Shown here: positions 1 through 11,100 of the stretch, piece after piece
Layout: each line of letters begins with the position of its first letter
How positions within the stretch are numbered: position 1 is the first letter of the stretch
Source of the DNA: Mariniblastus sp.
Lineage (GTDB): Bacteria > Planctomycetota > Planctomycetia > Pirellulales > Pirellulaceae
DNA length: 64,000 bases
Reading direction: 5' to 3'
Assembly: GCA_028823415.1 (NCBI GenBank)
Contig: JAPKBL010000018.1
Location: forward strand, 1-64,000
Made by a program: the position numbers and the translations under genes
Notes under the pieces: generated by a model
Database searches by the model: none
Told to the model about the DNA's origin: nothing
What the model saw: only the letters and a program-made list of their open reading frames with translations

Positions 1-32
1 CAACGGAATTTTGAAACAACGGAATTTTGAAA
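1..32. repeat. 16-bp tandem duplication at the left edge
   Basis: Two exact copies of caacggaattttgaaa lie head to tail (1-16 and 17-32), directly before the ATG at 36. The second copy supplies the GGAA that may act as ribosome binding site. The array may extend left of the window. Confidence 0.85.
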
Positions 33-35
33 AAA

Positions 36-2183
36 ATGCATTCTTCCATAATCGTGAATTCAGTCATTTTATTGGCCGGCCGTTTATCAGCAGTGTTTTT
101 TTTGGCATGGATAATTTGTGGATTGCCAGTTGCGGCTTTGGCTGGCGGTGGACCTGAGAACTTAGTTCTCGTTGTGAATGCCAATTCGGAATCTTCGAAA
201 TTGCTGGCGAATTATTACATCCGGGGAAGGGGAATACCTTCGAGAAACGTCATTTATTTGGCCGACATTCCCGACCGCGAGATCATTCAATGGCCGCAGT
301 TTCGAGCGCAGATTCTGGAACCCTTGTTGAATGAGATGCAGCGGCGAAAACTGGTTGGACAAGTCGATTACGTTGTTTACTCTTCCGATTTCCCAACGAC
401 GATTGTCATCGGAGAACATCGAACGAAGCTGTTAGAAAAATTAAAGGAGCAAGGCCAGGAAAATGTTCCATCTCAGCTTTTTAATCCGAACGCATCGATC
501 ACCTCTTTGACGTTTTTTGCCGGGGCCGCGCTGAGCGATCAGCCAGCCTACATGCTGCTGGAATCTAATCGATACTACCGCCAGTCAGCGGATAAATTAC
601 TCCGTAGGCCGTTTGCCGGAAAAAGCCAAGAGGAATTTTCTGAAACGATCAAGTTGCTCAAGTCAGACCAAGAGCAAGATTATCGCGATGCTATTGCCAA
701 ACTCAAAAAATTCCAAAAAGAAAATCCGGCTCAGTTGGCCATTAGTTATTGGTTGGCGAAGTTTTACGGAAAGCTCGGCGATGCCAACAACGCGACCCGA
801 TGGCTAATCCGATCGGTGCGACAGGGGTGGCATTACCAAGCACAAACGCAATCCGATTTGGCGTTTGAAAAAGTGAAAGACGATCCCTTGTTTCGCGGGA
901 TCGTGGCGCGCATTCCCGATCTGCCCTTTGAGTTTGCGCCGACTCATGGATTTAAAAATAATTACAAATGGGCGGCCAATGGAATGCTCAACAACGAACG
1001 GGGGCAGGGGGACCAATATTTTTTGTCGACGATTTTGTCGGTCACTCGAAACTATGGCATCAGCGAAAAGCTGGCGGTCGAACAGCTGCAGCGGTCGATC
1101 AAGGCCGATGGTTCTCAACCCCAAGGCACCTTTTATTTCACCGATACGAAGGACGTCCGTTCGACCACTCGTAAACCGAATTTTGCCGTTGCCCAAACCC
1201 AACTCGAGGCGATGGGTTTCAAAACGAAAGTCGTTACCCAGGGGATTCCTGTCAAAGCTCCTGATATTGTCGGGCTGACTTGCGGAACTGCGGGATTTAA
1301 TTGGGCAGCGTCGGGCAGTCAAATTTTACCGGGCGCCTTTTGCGATAACCTCACTAGTTTTGGCGGGATGTTTCATCGTGCCGGGCAGACCAAATGCACT
1401 CAGTTTTTGATTTTTGGCGCCGCCGGTAGCAGTGGAACCGTGGTGGAGCCGTATGCGGTGCAAGCGAAATTTCCGCACCCGATGATTCATGTTCATTACG
1501 CCCGAGGTTGCTCCTTGGCCGAAGCTTTTTATCAGTCTGTGAGCGGGCCCTTTCAAACCATTGTGGTAGGTGATGCCCTTTGTCGACCCTGGGCGATTGA
1601 GCCGGTAATCGAGATTCAACCCATGGTCTTCCAACCTTCCATCAACGGCGATCTCAAATTTGCGATTAACGTCGAAAAGTCCCCGGTCAAAGTCGGTGCG
1701 ATTCAACTTTATATTGACGGTCGTCTCGTTCAACAAACGCCCATGCGTTCCGAAATTGTATTGGATACCCGGAAACTGCCCGATGGTTATCATGAAATCA
1801 GGATTGTCGCGGTCGCCAATGATCTCGTGCAGACCACCGGTCGGGTGATTCTTCCTGTCGTCGTTGACAATCAGGGCGATTCAACGCAATTAGAAGCCAA
1901 GCAAACGGAATATCTTGAAACCGATGAGATTGCGTTGGTTGCCCGTTCAACCTCGGGAGAATCGATCGAGTTGCGACACAATGGCCGCACGCTAATGAAA
2001 CAGAAAGGGCGGGATGTTGCGTTTGTGGTACCTGCCAAATTGCTCGGTCGGGGCCCAGTTCAAATTCAGGCAGTGGCCGTTTCTGAAAAAGCAGTTGCCA
2101 TCGCCAGTGCACCGGTTGAGTTTGTCATCCTCGGTGACCTTTCTGAAGGGATTCGCAATACAGAAACGCCCCAGAAGAAGTAG
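36..2183 (+). CDS. TIGR03790-type secreted protein
   Basis: Secreted protein of about 715 residues resembling the TIGR03790 family, which is common in planctomycetes and has no settled function. The N-terminus is a long hydrophobic export signal ending near an ALA-GGG site. The family-like start follows (NLVLVVNANSESS, then ANYY and GIPSRNVIYL). Around residues 215-300 there is a helical TPR-like stretch with a repeat-type ending (KDDPLFRG). The C-terminal third is beta-rich and could be an Ig-like or adhesive module. An in-frame TGA at 12-14 shows that the gene does not start further upstream. ATG at 36 is preferred over TTG at 27 because the GGAA at 21-24 is then better spaced. The family call comes from the N-terminal motif only; the role is unknown. 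Confidence 0.75.
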   Translation: MHSSIIVNSVILLAGRLSAVFFLAWIICGLPVAALAGGGPENLVLVVNANSESSKLLANYYIRGRGIPSRNVIYLADIPDREIIQWPQFRAQILEPLLNEMQRRKLVGQVDYVVYSSDFPTTIVIGEHRTKLLEKLKEQGQENVPSQLFNPNASITSLTFFAGAALSDQPAYMLLESNRYYRQSADKLLRRPFAGKSQEEFSETIKLLKSDQEQDYRDAIAKLKKFQKENPAQLAISYWLAKFYGKLGDANNATRWLIRSVRQGWHYQAQTQSDLAFEKVKDDPLFRGIVARIPDLPFEFAPTHGFKNNYKWAANGMLNNERGQGDQYFLSTILSVTRNYGISEKLAVEQLQRSIKADGSQPQGTFYFTDTKDVRSTTRKPNFAVAQTQLEAMGFKTKVVTQGIPVKAPDIVGLTCGTAGFNWAASGSQILPGAFCDNLTSFGGMFHRAGQTKCTQFLIFGAAGSSGTVVEPYAVQAKFPHPMIHVHYARGCSLAEAFYQSVSGPFQTIVVGDALCRPWAIEPVIEIQPMVFQPSINGDLKFAINVEKSPVKVGAIQLYIDGRLVQQTPMRSEIVLDTRKLPDGYHEIRIVAVANDLVQTTGRVILPVVVDNQGDSTQLEAKQTEYLETDEIALVARSTSGESIELRHNGRTLMKQKGRDVAFVVPAKLLGRGPVQIQAVAVSEKAVAIASAPVEFVILGDLSEGIRNTETPQKK

Positions 2184-2491
2184 TGGGAGAACAGGAACGA
2201 ATTCCTCCAGAAAGCCCGTGAAAATCTCACGGTGCTGATCTTTTTCAATCTGGTCAGAAGGGAGTGGGATGGGCCCCCGTGCCTCGGAGGGTGGCGCGAA
2301 TGACTGGTTAGCGACGTGGCCTCCGAAGTGCTTAAATTGCGGACTCATCAAATATTAATTGATTTTTTCGGCGGATCTCAATAAAAGTGAAAAACGACGG
2401 TGGTAATAGACGCCGACCCACTTGAATTGAAGATACCTTGGCACTATGGTTTCCAGTGAAAATTCAACGCGAAATCACCTTGGTAGAACAT
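2184..2491. other. Intergenic region, 308 bp
   Basis: Spacer between the TIGR03790 gene and the DUF47 gene. The open frame continues upstream of 2492 to 2438, but the conserved start of the DUF47 protein is at 2492. No convincing promoter, terminator or RNA was recognised. Confidence 0.5.
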
Positions 2492-3166
2492 ATGAGCACA
2501 ATTGGCAAACTTTTTGGGCGTTCGCCGTTTAGTCAAATTCAACTGCACATGGAGCAGGTCAATAAATGTATCGCGAAAATGTCGGAAGCGCTTGAAGCGG
2601 CGAAGGTCGGGAATATTGAGCGAGTTGACCAGCTGTCAAATGAAGTTTCTGAATTGGAGCATCAAGCTGACCAGATCAAGTCAGATATTCGCGAGCGATT
2701 ACTCAAGCGATTTTTCATGCCGATTGACCGATCCGAAGTGCTTGAGATCCTCTCACTCCAAGATGGTCTTGCCGACACCGCAGAGGATGTTTGCAAGGTG
2801 CTGACACTCCGACCGCTGCCGTTCCCGGCAGACCTCGTCGAAGATTTTGATGAATTCGTAAACTTGAATATCAAAGCTTGTGAGATTTGTGCGTCGATCA
2901 TTAACCAGATGGATGAGTTGATCGAGTCAGGCTTCGGTGGTACAGAGGCCGAGCGAATACGCGGACTCGCAAGGGAAGCCGCGTTGGCGGAGCATGAGGC
3001 AGATGTTGTTCAATTGAAGCTGTTGAAAAAGATTTACGCTCACGACGTCGATTTCTCAATCGGAGAGTTTCATCTTTGGATGCGTGTGACACGCGTGCTG
3101 AGTCGGCTTTCAAATGATTCAGAGAATCTCGCGAATCGAATATTAAAAACATTAAGTTTAAAATAG
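2492..3166 (+). CDS. DUF47 family (PhoU-like) phosphate transport regulator
   Basis: All-helical protein of 224 residues of the DUF47/PhoU-like family (TIGR00153 type). These proteins are usually encoded beside PiT phosphate permeases and are thought to control them. The sequence shows the typical start (FGRSPF), amphipathic helices with regularly spaced acidic residues (LSNEVSELEHQAD) and the RERLLKRFFMPIDR segment. I chose ATG at 2492 because homologues begin at this point; an upstream frame to 2438 adds 18 atypical residues. The PiT gene follows 94 bp downstream on the same strand, so the two probably form one unit. Confidence 0.88.
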   Translation: MSTIGKLFGRSPFSQIQLHMEQVNKCIAKMSEALEAAKVGNIERVDQLSNEVSELEHQADQIKSDIRERLLKRFFMPIDRSEVLEILSLQDGLADTAEDVCKVLTLRPLPFPADLVEDFDEFVNLNIKACEICASIINQMDELIESGFGGTEAERIRGLAREAALAEHEADVVQLKLLKKIYAHDVDFSIGEFHLWMRVTRVLSRLSNDSENLANRILKTLSLK

Positions 3167-3260
3167 CTTTGGTTTCATTTGTGCAGTCAGGATGATGATT
3201 TGTAGTAACTGTGTTGAAATAATTTTTGTCATTTGATTTTAACAGGGCCTTTTTGCCATT

Positions 3261-4763
3261 ATGGAAGCTGAAACTATTTTAATCGGCTTGATTTTCGTCA
3301 GCGGATTCTACGTGGCTTGGAACATTGGCGCAAATGATGTCGCCAATGCGATGGGAACATCGGTAGGGTCGGGAGCGTTGACCCTTCGACGGGCTGTGAT
3401 TCTCGCTGCGATATTTGAGTTTGCCGGCGCCTACATTGTCGGCTCGAATGTTTCAGAGACCGTACGAAAAGGGATCTTTGACCCCATGGAAATAACGGAG
3501 ATGTATCCACCGGATCAGGCTCCTTTCATTTTAGCCTGCGGGATGATCGCGGCCTTGTTAGCGGCGGGTACGTGGTTGTTGGTAGCGACCTATATGTCGT
3601 GGCCCGTATCAACCACCCACTCGATCGTAGGTGCGGTCGTTGGATTTGGAGTCGTGGCTCTCGGATTCGACGGAGTGCTGTGGAATAAAGTGGGCCTGAT
3701 TAGTGCTGGCTGGGTCATTTCTCCGTTGATTTCGGCGGTTGTTGCTTATGTGGTGTTCGGGATTTTACTGAAGACGGTGTTTTATAAACGGGATCCCGTG
3801 GCGGCGGCGCGGCAGGCTGCGCCGAAACTCGTTTTTATTCTGATGTTCGTCATGACGGGATTGACTTCTTACAAAGGACTCAAGCCACTTTGGAAAAAGT
3901 GGGAAATGAATCCCGAGGACCCCATGTTTATGCTGGCCGTTGTCGCGGTGGCGGTGGTTCTCGGTGTCCTTGGATTTTTTGTGACGAAATTTTCTTTGTC
4001 ACGATCGCAAATTGCCCCATCGAATACTGAGGCTGGGAAAAATCCAGTTCTCGACGCGGATGTTTCACGATCTCTGGCGAAGACAATTAAACATCTTCAG
4101 CGGGTTAGAAATAATTCAACCGATGAAATTCAAGAGCGGGCCAAACAATTGTTAGTCGATGCAGAGTCGCTTCAGGATCAAGCGCTCGAAAACATTACGA
4201 CCAATACCGACTCGGCTGAGTTGCGGCAAGTGGAGAAAATATTTGCCGTCTTGCAAATCTTTACGGCGTGTCTGGTTGCTTTTGCTCATGGCTCAAATGA
4301 TGTTGCCAATGCCATTGGCCCGCTCGCGGCAGCTTATCAGGCAGTTCACGAGAACGTCATCAGCACGAAATCAGAAACACCTAGCTGGGCGTTGCTGTTA
4401 GGTGGGGTTGGAATCGTGATTGGATTGGCGACTTGGGGCTGGAGGGTCATTAAGACGGTCGGAGAAAAAATTACTGAGCTGACACCAAGTCGCGGTTTTT
4501 CCGCTGAGTTTGCTGCGGCAATCACGATTTTGGGAGCATCGGTATTACCCATTGGCCTGCCAATCTCCACAACGCATACGCTGGTCGGTGCTGTCCTGGG
4601 CGTTGGATTGGCGCGTGGCATTAATGCCTTGAATTTAAAAACGATGAGGAATATTGTCGCGGGTTGGGCAATCACCATCCCGGCAGGAGCGATCCTCTGC
4701 ATGATTTTCTACTTTATCCTCAAGTTAATCTTCGTTGATTCTGGTTGGGCAGTGGGTGGCTAA
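3261..4763 (+). CDS. PiT family inorganic phosphate transporter
   Basis: Low-affinity phosphate permease of 500 residues in the inner membrane, driven by a cation gradient. It carries the duplicated PiT signature: GANDVANAMGTSVGSGALT near residue 22 and GSNDVANAIGPLAA near residue 350. Each half also has the WPVSTTHSIVGA or PISTTHTLVGA motif. About ten hydrophobic helices surround a soluble central loop (residues about 255-335), as expected of the family. The upstream DUF47 gene is its usual partner. The specific cation is not evident from sequence. Confidence 0.93.
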   Translation: MEAETILIGLIFVSGFYVAWNIGANDVANAMGTSVGSGALTLRRAVILAAIFEFAGAYIVGSNVSETVRKGIFDPMEITEMYPPDQAPFILACGMIAALLAAGTWLLVATYMSWPVSTTHSIVGAVVGFGVVALGFDGVLWNKVGLISAGWVISPLISAVVAYVVFGILLKTVFYKRDPVAAARQAAPKLVFILMFVMTGLTSYKGLKPLWKKWEMNPEDPMFMLAVVAVAVVLGVLGFFVTKFSLSRSQIAPSNTEAGKNPVLDADVSRSLAKTIKHLQRVRNNSTDEIQERAKQLLVDAESLQDQALENITTNTDSAELRQVEKIFAVLQIFTACLVAFAHGSNDVANAIGPLAAAYQAVHENVISTKSETPSWALLLGGVGIVIGLATWGWRVIKTVGEKITELTPSRGFSAEFAAAITILGASVLPIGLPISTTHTLVGAVLGVGLARGINALNLKTMRNIVAGWAITIPAGAILCMIFYFILKLIFVDSGWAVGG

Positions 4764-4839
4764 GCCTTTGGCTCTGCATGAATTGGATGATTTTTCTTGG
4801 TGGAAATTTCCGTTGCGAGTCTCACAGGTGGAGCGGACG

Positions 4840-4872
4840 GAACGAAATCGTTCTTTCGGTACAACACGTTGT
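4840..4872. repeat. Two adjacent short inverted repeats after the PiT gene
   Basis: gaacga-aa-tcgttc (4840-4853) and acaac-ac-gttgt (4861-4872) lie side by side in the gap between the PiT and NfeD genes. They could be a weak terminator (the first is followed by ttt) or a regulatory site. No known operator was recognised. Confidence 0.3.
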
Positions 4873-5017
4873 TCCTAATAGTCGTGTTTTGCAGCAATGT
4901 GAGCCTGAGTCCAGTTGAGATCACTCTTATTTCGCTGTACTTAAAGACCATTTCAGACCTATACTTACTCAGCGGCCGCAACTCGCCGGCCAGTAAACAT
5001 TAGCTCCTGAAGTGAAG

Positions 5018-7327
5018 ATGATACATTTGATTCAAATTAGAATCGCAGCCTTTACTGCATTCCTCATTCTGTTGATTGTCTTATTGCCGCGCGTCGATGC
5101 CTCCATTGCGACAGTCTCGGCGGCTCAACAAGTCGATCCCGAGGACGGGGCTGGAGCGGAAACCGATCGCGAGGGCTACCGCGTCAAAGTGCCTTTGCCA
5201 ATCGACGGGCAAGTTAGTGCCGCGCTGCGTCAAACGCTCAAACGCATATCGGAAAAGACGAGCCCGGCTGCCCAGCGACGAAATCGACCGGTTGTCGTAC
5301 TAGAGTTTGATACTCGGGGGGGACAGACTGGGCGCGGGAGCGAACTGGAGGCCTGTATGGCGTTGGCGCGTTATCTCAGAGATCCTGATTTGAATCGTTT
5401 GCAAACGGTCGCCTACATTCCCCAGCGCCGCGAGGGCCTTGGCTGGGGCACCGAAGAGTCGGCGGCCAGTGGCGAGCTCAACGGTCATGCAGTACTCGTC
5501 GCAATCGCTGCAAATCAAATTGCGATCGACCCAGACGCGGCGATTGGTAAAGCAGGTATCGATGATAAAACGGCTGACGATCTCTACCGTGAAATCTATC
5601 GTAGTGTGGCTTCGCGGGGGTTAACAACATTGCCAGTCTCGGTCGCACTTAGCATGCTCGATCGGGAACAGGAGCTCTACCGGGTCACCGATAACGATGG
5701 TGCTGTATCCTACGTGAACGGCGAAACGTTAAAACAGATGGAAGCTTCGGGAAAACCTCTTACGGTCGTGACGGTAACCCCCCAAGGTAGCTTTAGCTTG
5801 CTGACTGGCAAGCAACTTCAAGATTTCGGGCTGGTGCGACTGTTGCCAGAATCACGTTTGGAATTGGCCCGGGAACTGGATCTGAATCCGAATGTCCTTC
5901 AGGGCGACCCCGCCGATGGAGGGAAGTGGAAGCCATTGTTGGTTAACTTGCCACCGTTTATCGACAGCCGTACGGCAACCTGGGTGACGCGATCTTTGAA
6001 ACAAAAGTTGGGCGGTGAAGAGGTTAACCTAGTCATCTTCAAACTCGGCGATAATTTAGGGGATGAGGAAGCCTGTCTTCGAATAGGGCGATTGATAGCG
6101 AGTTACGACTCTGACGAAATTCGAACGGTCGCGTTTTTAGAGAGTTCGGTGCGGGGGCCTGCCGGTGTGATCGCCTTGGCCTGTAATCAGTTAATCATGA
6201 ACGAGGATTCTCGGCTCGGTGGAGACTACGGGCAAGAGGAGGTCATGAATGAAAATGAGCTCAGTGAATTGCGCGGGGAAGTCAAACGGTTAGCCGAGGA
6301 CAAGGGTTCCGATTGGTCGATGTTGATGCAGATGCTAGAACCGAGTTTGGTGGTCACGCGCTATCGCCATCAAAAGACGGGTCAAATTCGATTGATGTGT
6401 AACGCGGAATTTGAGAATACCGAACAGGCCGAACAGGCCGAACAGTGGGCGGCATTGGGGCCGATGGGGAGTGCAGAAGGAATCAGCGCGGTCACGGCGG
6501 AACAAAACGGACTGGCGAGAACGATCGTTTCGGATATCGAACAAGTCAAAATATTCTATCAACTCGATGAGTCGATTCCAACGTTAACGCCCTCGAAGAT
6601 TGATCGTCGGATCGCCAAGTTCGCGGAGTTTTTATCCTCCCCATTTGTTTCTCCTTGGCTGTTGTTTGGCGCGATGTTCTTTTTGTCCACTGAGTTTTCA
6701 GCGCCTGGACTAGGCGTGCCTGGATTTTTGGCGGTACTCTGTTTTGGATTGTTTTTTTGGAGTCAGAGTCTCGACGGAAATGCTGATTGGCTCGAAGTGA
6801 TCATGTTTATTATTGGGGTGATTTTCATTGTAATGGAGATCTTTGTGATTCCAGGATTTGGAGTTTTTGGTATCGGTGGTATCGTGTTGGTTTTCAGTTC
6901 TCTGGTGCTGGCATCCCAGTCGTTTCTTGTGCCTCGATCGTTGAATGATATGGTTCAAATGACGTATTCATTTGTCCCCGTCATTGGAGCGGGATTCGGA
7001 GTATTGACGGCCGGAATCGTGCTGCGAAACTTGATCCCCAAAACTCCGATGCTGCGGCGTTTAATTCTTCAGCCGCGTAAGTTTGTCGATACAGGACTCG
7101 GTGGACGAATGGATCCCGAGGCGATGGTGGACTGGAGCTATCTACAGGGTCTCTCGGGCGAAACGGCCACCCGGTTAAATCCGTCCGGAAAAGCGAGAAT
7201 TCAAGGGAAAGTTTACGATGTGATTTCTAACGGCCAAATGCTGGAGCGAGGCCAGGGAGTCGTAGTAATCGAGGCAATCGGTAATCGAATTGTGGTCACG
7301 GGCGAGCCCAGAGTTAAATCGACTTAA
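5018..7327 (+). CDS. Long-form NfeD protein with ClpP-like protease domain
   Basis: Membrane protein of about 769 residues of the long NfeD class (nodulation-efficiency-D-like, associated with stomatin-type membrane organisation in other bacteria). After a signal peptide (residues 1-30) there are two ClpP/crotonase-like stretches (about 70-280 and 310-440; VVVLEFDTRGGQTG and NLVIFKLGDNLGDEE). Then come several membrane helices (about 540-685) and a C-terminal OB-fold-like NfeD domain (about 710-770, PSGKARIQGKVYDV). It is longer than most long NfeDs because the protease-like domain appears duplicated. A 9-bp unit repeats almost three times at 6421-6445, coding EQAEQAEQ. ATG at 5018 was preferred to GTG at 5012. 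The short nfeD follows. Whether the protease site is active cannot be told here. Confidence 0.82.
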   Translation: MIHLIQIRIAAFTAFLILLIVLLPRVDASIATVSAAQQVDPEDGAGAETDREGYRVKVPLPIDGQVSAALRQTLKRISEKTSPAAQRRNRPVVVLEFDTRGGQTGRGSELEACMALARYLRDPDLNRLQTVAYIPQRREGLGWGTEESAASGELNGHAVLVAIAANQIAIDPDAAIGKAGIDDKTADDLYREIYRSVASRGLTTLPVSVALSMLDREQELYRVTDNDGAVSYVNGETLKQMEASGKPLTVVTVTPQGSFSLLTGKQLQDFGLVRLLPESRLELARELDLNPNVLQGDPADGGKWKPLLVNLPPFIDSRTATWVTRSLKQKLGGEEVNLVIFKLGDNLGDEEACLRIGRLIASYDSDEIRTVAFLESSVRGPAGVIALACNQLIMNEDSRLGGDYGQEEVMNENELSELRGEVKRLAEDKGSDWSMLMQMLEPSLVVTRYRHQKTGQIRLMCNAEFENTEQAEQAEQWAALGPMGSAEGISAVTAEQNGLARTIVSDIEQVKIFYQLDESIPTLTPSKIDRRIAKFAEFLSSPFVSPWLLFGAMFFLSTEFSAPGLGVPGFLAVLCFGLFFWSQSLDGNADWLEVIMFIIGVIFIVMEIFVIPGFGVFGIGGIVLVFSSLVLASQSFLVPRSLNDMVQMTYSFVPVIGAGFGVLTAGIVLRNLIPKTPMLRRLILQPRKFVDTGLGGRMDPEAMVDWSYLQGLSGETATRLNPSGKARIQGKVYDVISNGQMLERGQGVVVIEAIGNRIVVTGEPRVKST

Positions 7328-7432
7328 AAAATCGTTCGGACGTATGAGGTGGCTACTTTGATTCGCTAGAATTCATGGCTTAGCGATCGTATGATCGTGG
7401 TTGAAATCACATTTATTTTTTAAGTTGATCGA

Positions 7433-8020
7433 ATGATCTATTGGGCCTTCTTGTTGTTAGCGATTGGTTTATTGGCCGTGGTTCTCGAACTGTTCGTTCC
7501 CTCGGCCGGTGTTCTCGGGATTACCGCGGGAATTTTAATCGTGATCTCGGTCGTGCTTGGGTTTATGGAAAGCGTGAGCAGCGGGGTTATTCTTTTGACG
7601 GTGGCGATCGTAACCATTCCCGGATTGTTAGCGTTGATGGTTAAAGTATGGCCTTACACGCCCCTTGGGAAACGCATCCTTTTAAAAGACTTAAAGCCGG
7701 AGGATGTCCTTCCCAACTATACTGAGAACAAAGCGCAAAAGGAGCGTCTCGAGGGACAGTTGGGGATCGCCCAGACAAAAATGCTGCCCAGCGGGATTGT
7801 GATGGTCGATGGTGAAAAATTCGATGCGGTCAGTGAGGGTTTTGCAGTGGAAGCGGGGGACTCTGTCCGTGTGATTTCGGTTCGCGGGAATCACGTTTAT
7901 GTAGAGCCGTATCGGGGAGAGGTCGATACACCGGATGAGTTGCCTCCCCGAGACCTCGATATTCTCTCCCGACCGATTGAGGAACTTGGAATCGACCCAC
8001 TCGATAATCCGCTCGATTGA
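7433..8020 (+). CDS. Short-form NfeD membrane protein
   Basis: Protein of 195 residues with two N-terminal hydrophobic hairpins (LLAIGLLAVVLELFVPSAG, then GVILLTVAIVTIPGLLAL) and a C-terminal soluble OB-fold-like region (LEGQLGIAQTKMLPSG, GDSVRVISVRGNHVYV). This is the short NfeD layout without a protease domain. It lies 105 bp after the long NfeD gene on the same strand, so the two probably act together in the membrane. No stomatin/SPFH gene is adjacent. Confidence 0.8.
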   Translation: MIYWAFLLLAIGLLAVVLELFVPSAGVLGITAGILIVISVVLGFMESVSSGVILLTVAIVTIPGLLALMVKVWPYTPLGKRILLKDLKPEDVLPNYTENKAQKERLEGQLGIAQTKMLPSGIVMVDGEKFDAVSEGFAVEAGDSVRVISVRGNHVYVEPYRGEVDTPDELPPRDLDILSRPIEELGIDPLDNPLD

Positions 8021-8134
8021 TCCATGGAAATCAATATTCGGACGGGGAGTTCGCTTGCTGACTGGGAAATTTGTTATGCTCAATAGTTTGCCACGGCGTT
8101 TAATTGGCATCGTTAGTTGTATTGGAGATTTAGT

Positions 8135-11100
8135 TTGAATCGTTTTTTTTGCTCGCTCGTTTGGCTTTTGTCTTTATGCGTCGTTCCAAGTTCTTCGGCT
8201 CAAACGGAAAAACAGTCGTCTCTTTCTAAACGTCTTCAGGCGGAGTCGGTTGAACAGTTAGTTAATGACGCCGCTAAATTCGGTGATGCGCAACGTGGCG
8301 CGATCGCTTTTTTTCAACCGGCGATGAATTGCGCTCGATGTCACGAGGCGTCTGTCAGTGGACGGCGGTTAGGGCCTCAGCTATCTGAAAAACGTAACGT
8401 CGACACTTCCCACCTGATCGAGTCGGTCCTTCATCCATCGGCCAAAATCAATGAGGGGTTTGAGACGGTTAAGGTCTTGTTGGCTGATGGCCGTCTGGTT
8501 TCCGGAATTTTGGCCAGCGAGACGGACGACCGATTGTATCTAGACCAAATTGAACAGCCCGAAAAACCATTAGAAATTTTGAAGGCCAATGCCGATGATT
8601 GGTCGAAAACGAAAACCTCGACGATGCCAGTTGATTTGGTGAATCAGTTGGTCGACCGGCAGCAATTTTTGGATTTGATTGCCTACCTGACTGAGATCGC
8701 AGCCGCCGGGGCAGGGCGGGCGTCTGAATTGAGGCCGGCCGGTTCCATTGCCTTAACGCCGCTGCCAGAATACGAGAGTCGGATCGATCATGCTGGGCTC
8801 CTTGCGAGCCTCGATGCGTCTAGCTTGGAACGCGGGCAGGAAACGTATCGTCTGCGATGCGCCAGTTGTCATGGTTCGGTTGCCGAAGAGGGTTCGATGC
8901 CGACTTCTCTTCGATTTGCCTCGGGAAAGTTTAAGCACGGAAATCAGCCCCTTGCGATGTACAACACGTTAACGCATGGATTTGGCATGATGAATCCACA
9001 GCGGTGGATGGTTCCGCAGCAGAAATATGAGGTGATTCATTACATTCGTGAACACTTTTTAAAAGAGCACAACCCATCTCAGTACTTTGAATTAACGGAT
9101 GAGTATCTGGCTTCGTTGCCCACGGGCAATACGCGGGGCCCCAAGCCCGTGGTATCGACTCCTTGGACGATGATGGATTATGGGCCAAGTTTGAATAATA
9201 CCATCGAGGTCTCCAGTGATGGATCGAATATCGCACAGAAGGGAATTGCGGTCAGGCTCGATTCCGGCCCCGGTGGTGTAGAGTCGGGTAGCCACTGGAT
9301 GATGTACGAACATGACACGATGCGGATGGCCGGAGCTTGGAGCGGGAAGTTTATTGACTGGGAAGGGATTCACTTTAATGGCGCTCACGGAAGGCATCCG
9401 AAAATTGCGGGCGAGTTGCACGTGGCCAACCCGACGGGACCGGGCTGGGCGAACCCTCAAGCATTAAAAGACGAGTCCCCGGCGAAGCGTTTCGAAGATG
9501 ATCGCGTGGTGGGGCGAGACGGAAAACACTACGGCCCCTTGCCTTCCTCTTGGGCAAAGTACCTTGGGATGTACCGGTTTGGCAAACAGACGATTCTTAA
9601 ATATCGCGTTGCGGAAACGGAAATACTGGAGTCACCCGGTCTTGAATTTGTGGCAGGGCAGCCGATTTACACGCGGCGTTTTGAAATTGGGCATCGAGAT
9701 CGAGATCTGACTATTCAAATAGCGAAGCACAAGGGTTTACTGAAAAAGGGAGCATCGTCGGAAAATATAGCTATTGTTTTTCCAGAGGGTGCGGCGCCCG
9801 AATTAGATTCCTCCGACAACTCTGCAAAGAGTGGATTGGTATTTGATGGGAATAAATTTGCGGAGATCAAGACAGCTAAACAGTTTGACTTAGCCCGTCA
9901 GGATTATTCAATCCTGGTGCGATTGAAAACGCGACAGGATGGAACCATCCTTGCAAAAACAAAAAAACAAGACCAATGGCTTGCTCAGGGTAAAACATTT
10001 TTCCTTCGTGGCGGGCGGCCTAGCCTCGATGTTGGCTGGGTTGGAGAGGTTACGGCGAATCGAGCCGTCAACGACGGAAAATGGCATGACGTTGGATTGA
10101 CTTGGAATGCCAAAACAAAACGCGCTGATTTTTATATCGACGGTAAACCCGCTGGTGGTGGAACGCTGGGTCGGGTTGAACCTCTTGGGAATGCAGTTAT
10201 TCGTTTTGGATTTACCAACGATAATTTCCCTTCGAAGTCGGCGTTTCAAGGTGAAATGCAAAGCTTGCGGTTTTATCAGCGGCGATTGTCAGCGGAAGAA
10301 CTGGCTAATCAGGACGCGATTAAACCAGAGAAATTGATTGGTGTTTGGGATCAGCAAGAGGGGAGTGAATTCCCCGAGGCTACGGGGCAGAAAAAATTGT
10401 CAGCGATCGTGATGGGGGCGGCGGAAAAGATCGCACCCGCGCGAGGCCTCTTGGTCGGTACGTCGCTCAGCGAAGCGGTCTGGTATTCGGATGATGATGG
10501 CAATATAAGGCTTACTATTCCTGCTGGTGAACCGATGAAATTTGTTGTTACTCAAGCGCCGTTAAGTACCGCAAAGCAGGCGGCAGAAATTGAAGGCAAA
10601 CTCGCTGAGATCCAAAAGCCAGTTAATCTGTCCGCTTTGACGCAGGGTGGGCCTGCCAATTACCCGGAGAAATTGACGGCACCGGTTTTGCGTGGAGATG
10701 ACGCCTCTCCATTTGCCGTCGACGTCTTTCAGCGCCCGACCAACAATCCGTGGAATTGCCAGCTTCGATTGACGGGCCTCGACTTTTTACCCGATGGCGA
10801 TACTGTGATTGTCGCCGCATGGGATGGTTCTGTGTGGAGGGTGACTGGCCTTGGTGAGCTGGCTAAGCCGGGGAGCGAGCAACAGCTTCAGTGGCAACGT
10901 ATTGCATCAGGCTTGTTCCAACCGCTTGGTGTAAAGTACGTGAATCAGAAGATTTATGTGACTTGTCGGGATCAGATTGTGATCTTGCACGATCTTAACG
11001 GGGACCACGAAGCGGACTGGTATGAGAATTTCAATAGCGACCATCAGGTGACTGAGCATTTCCATGAATTTGCGATGGGGCTCCAAGCCGATGAAGCCGG

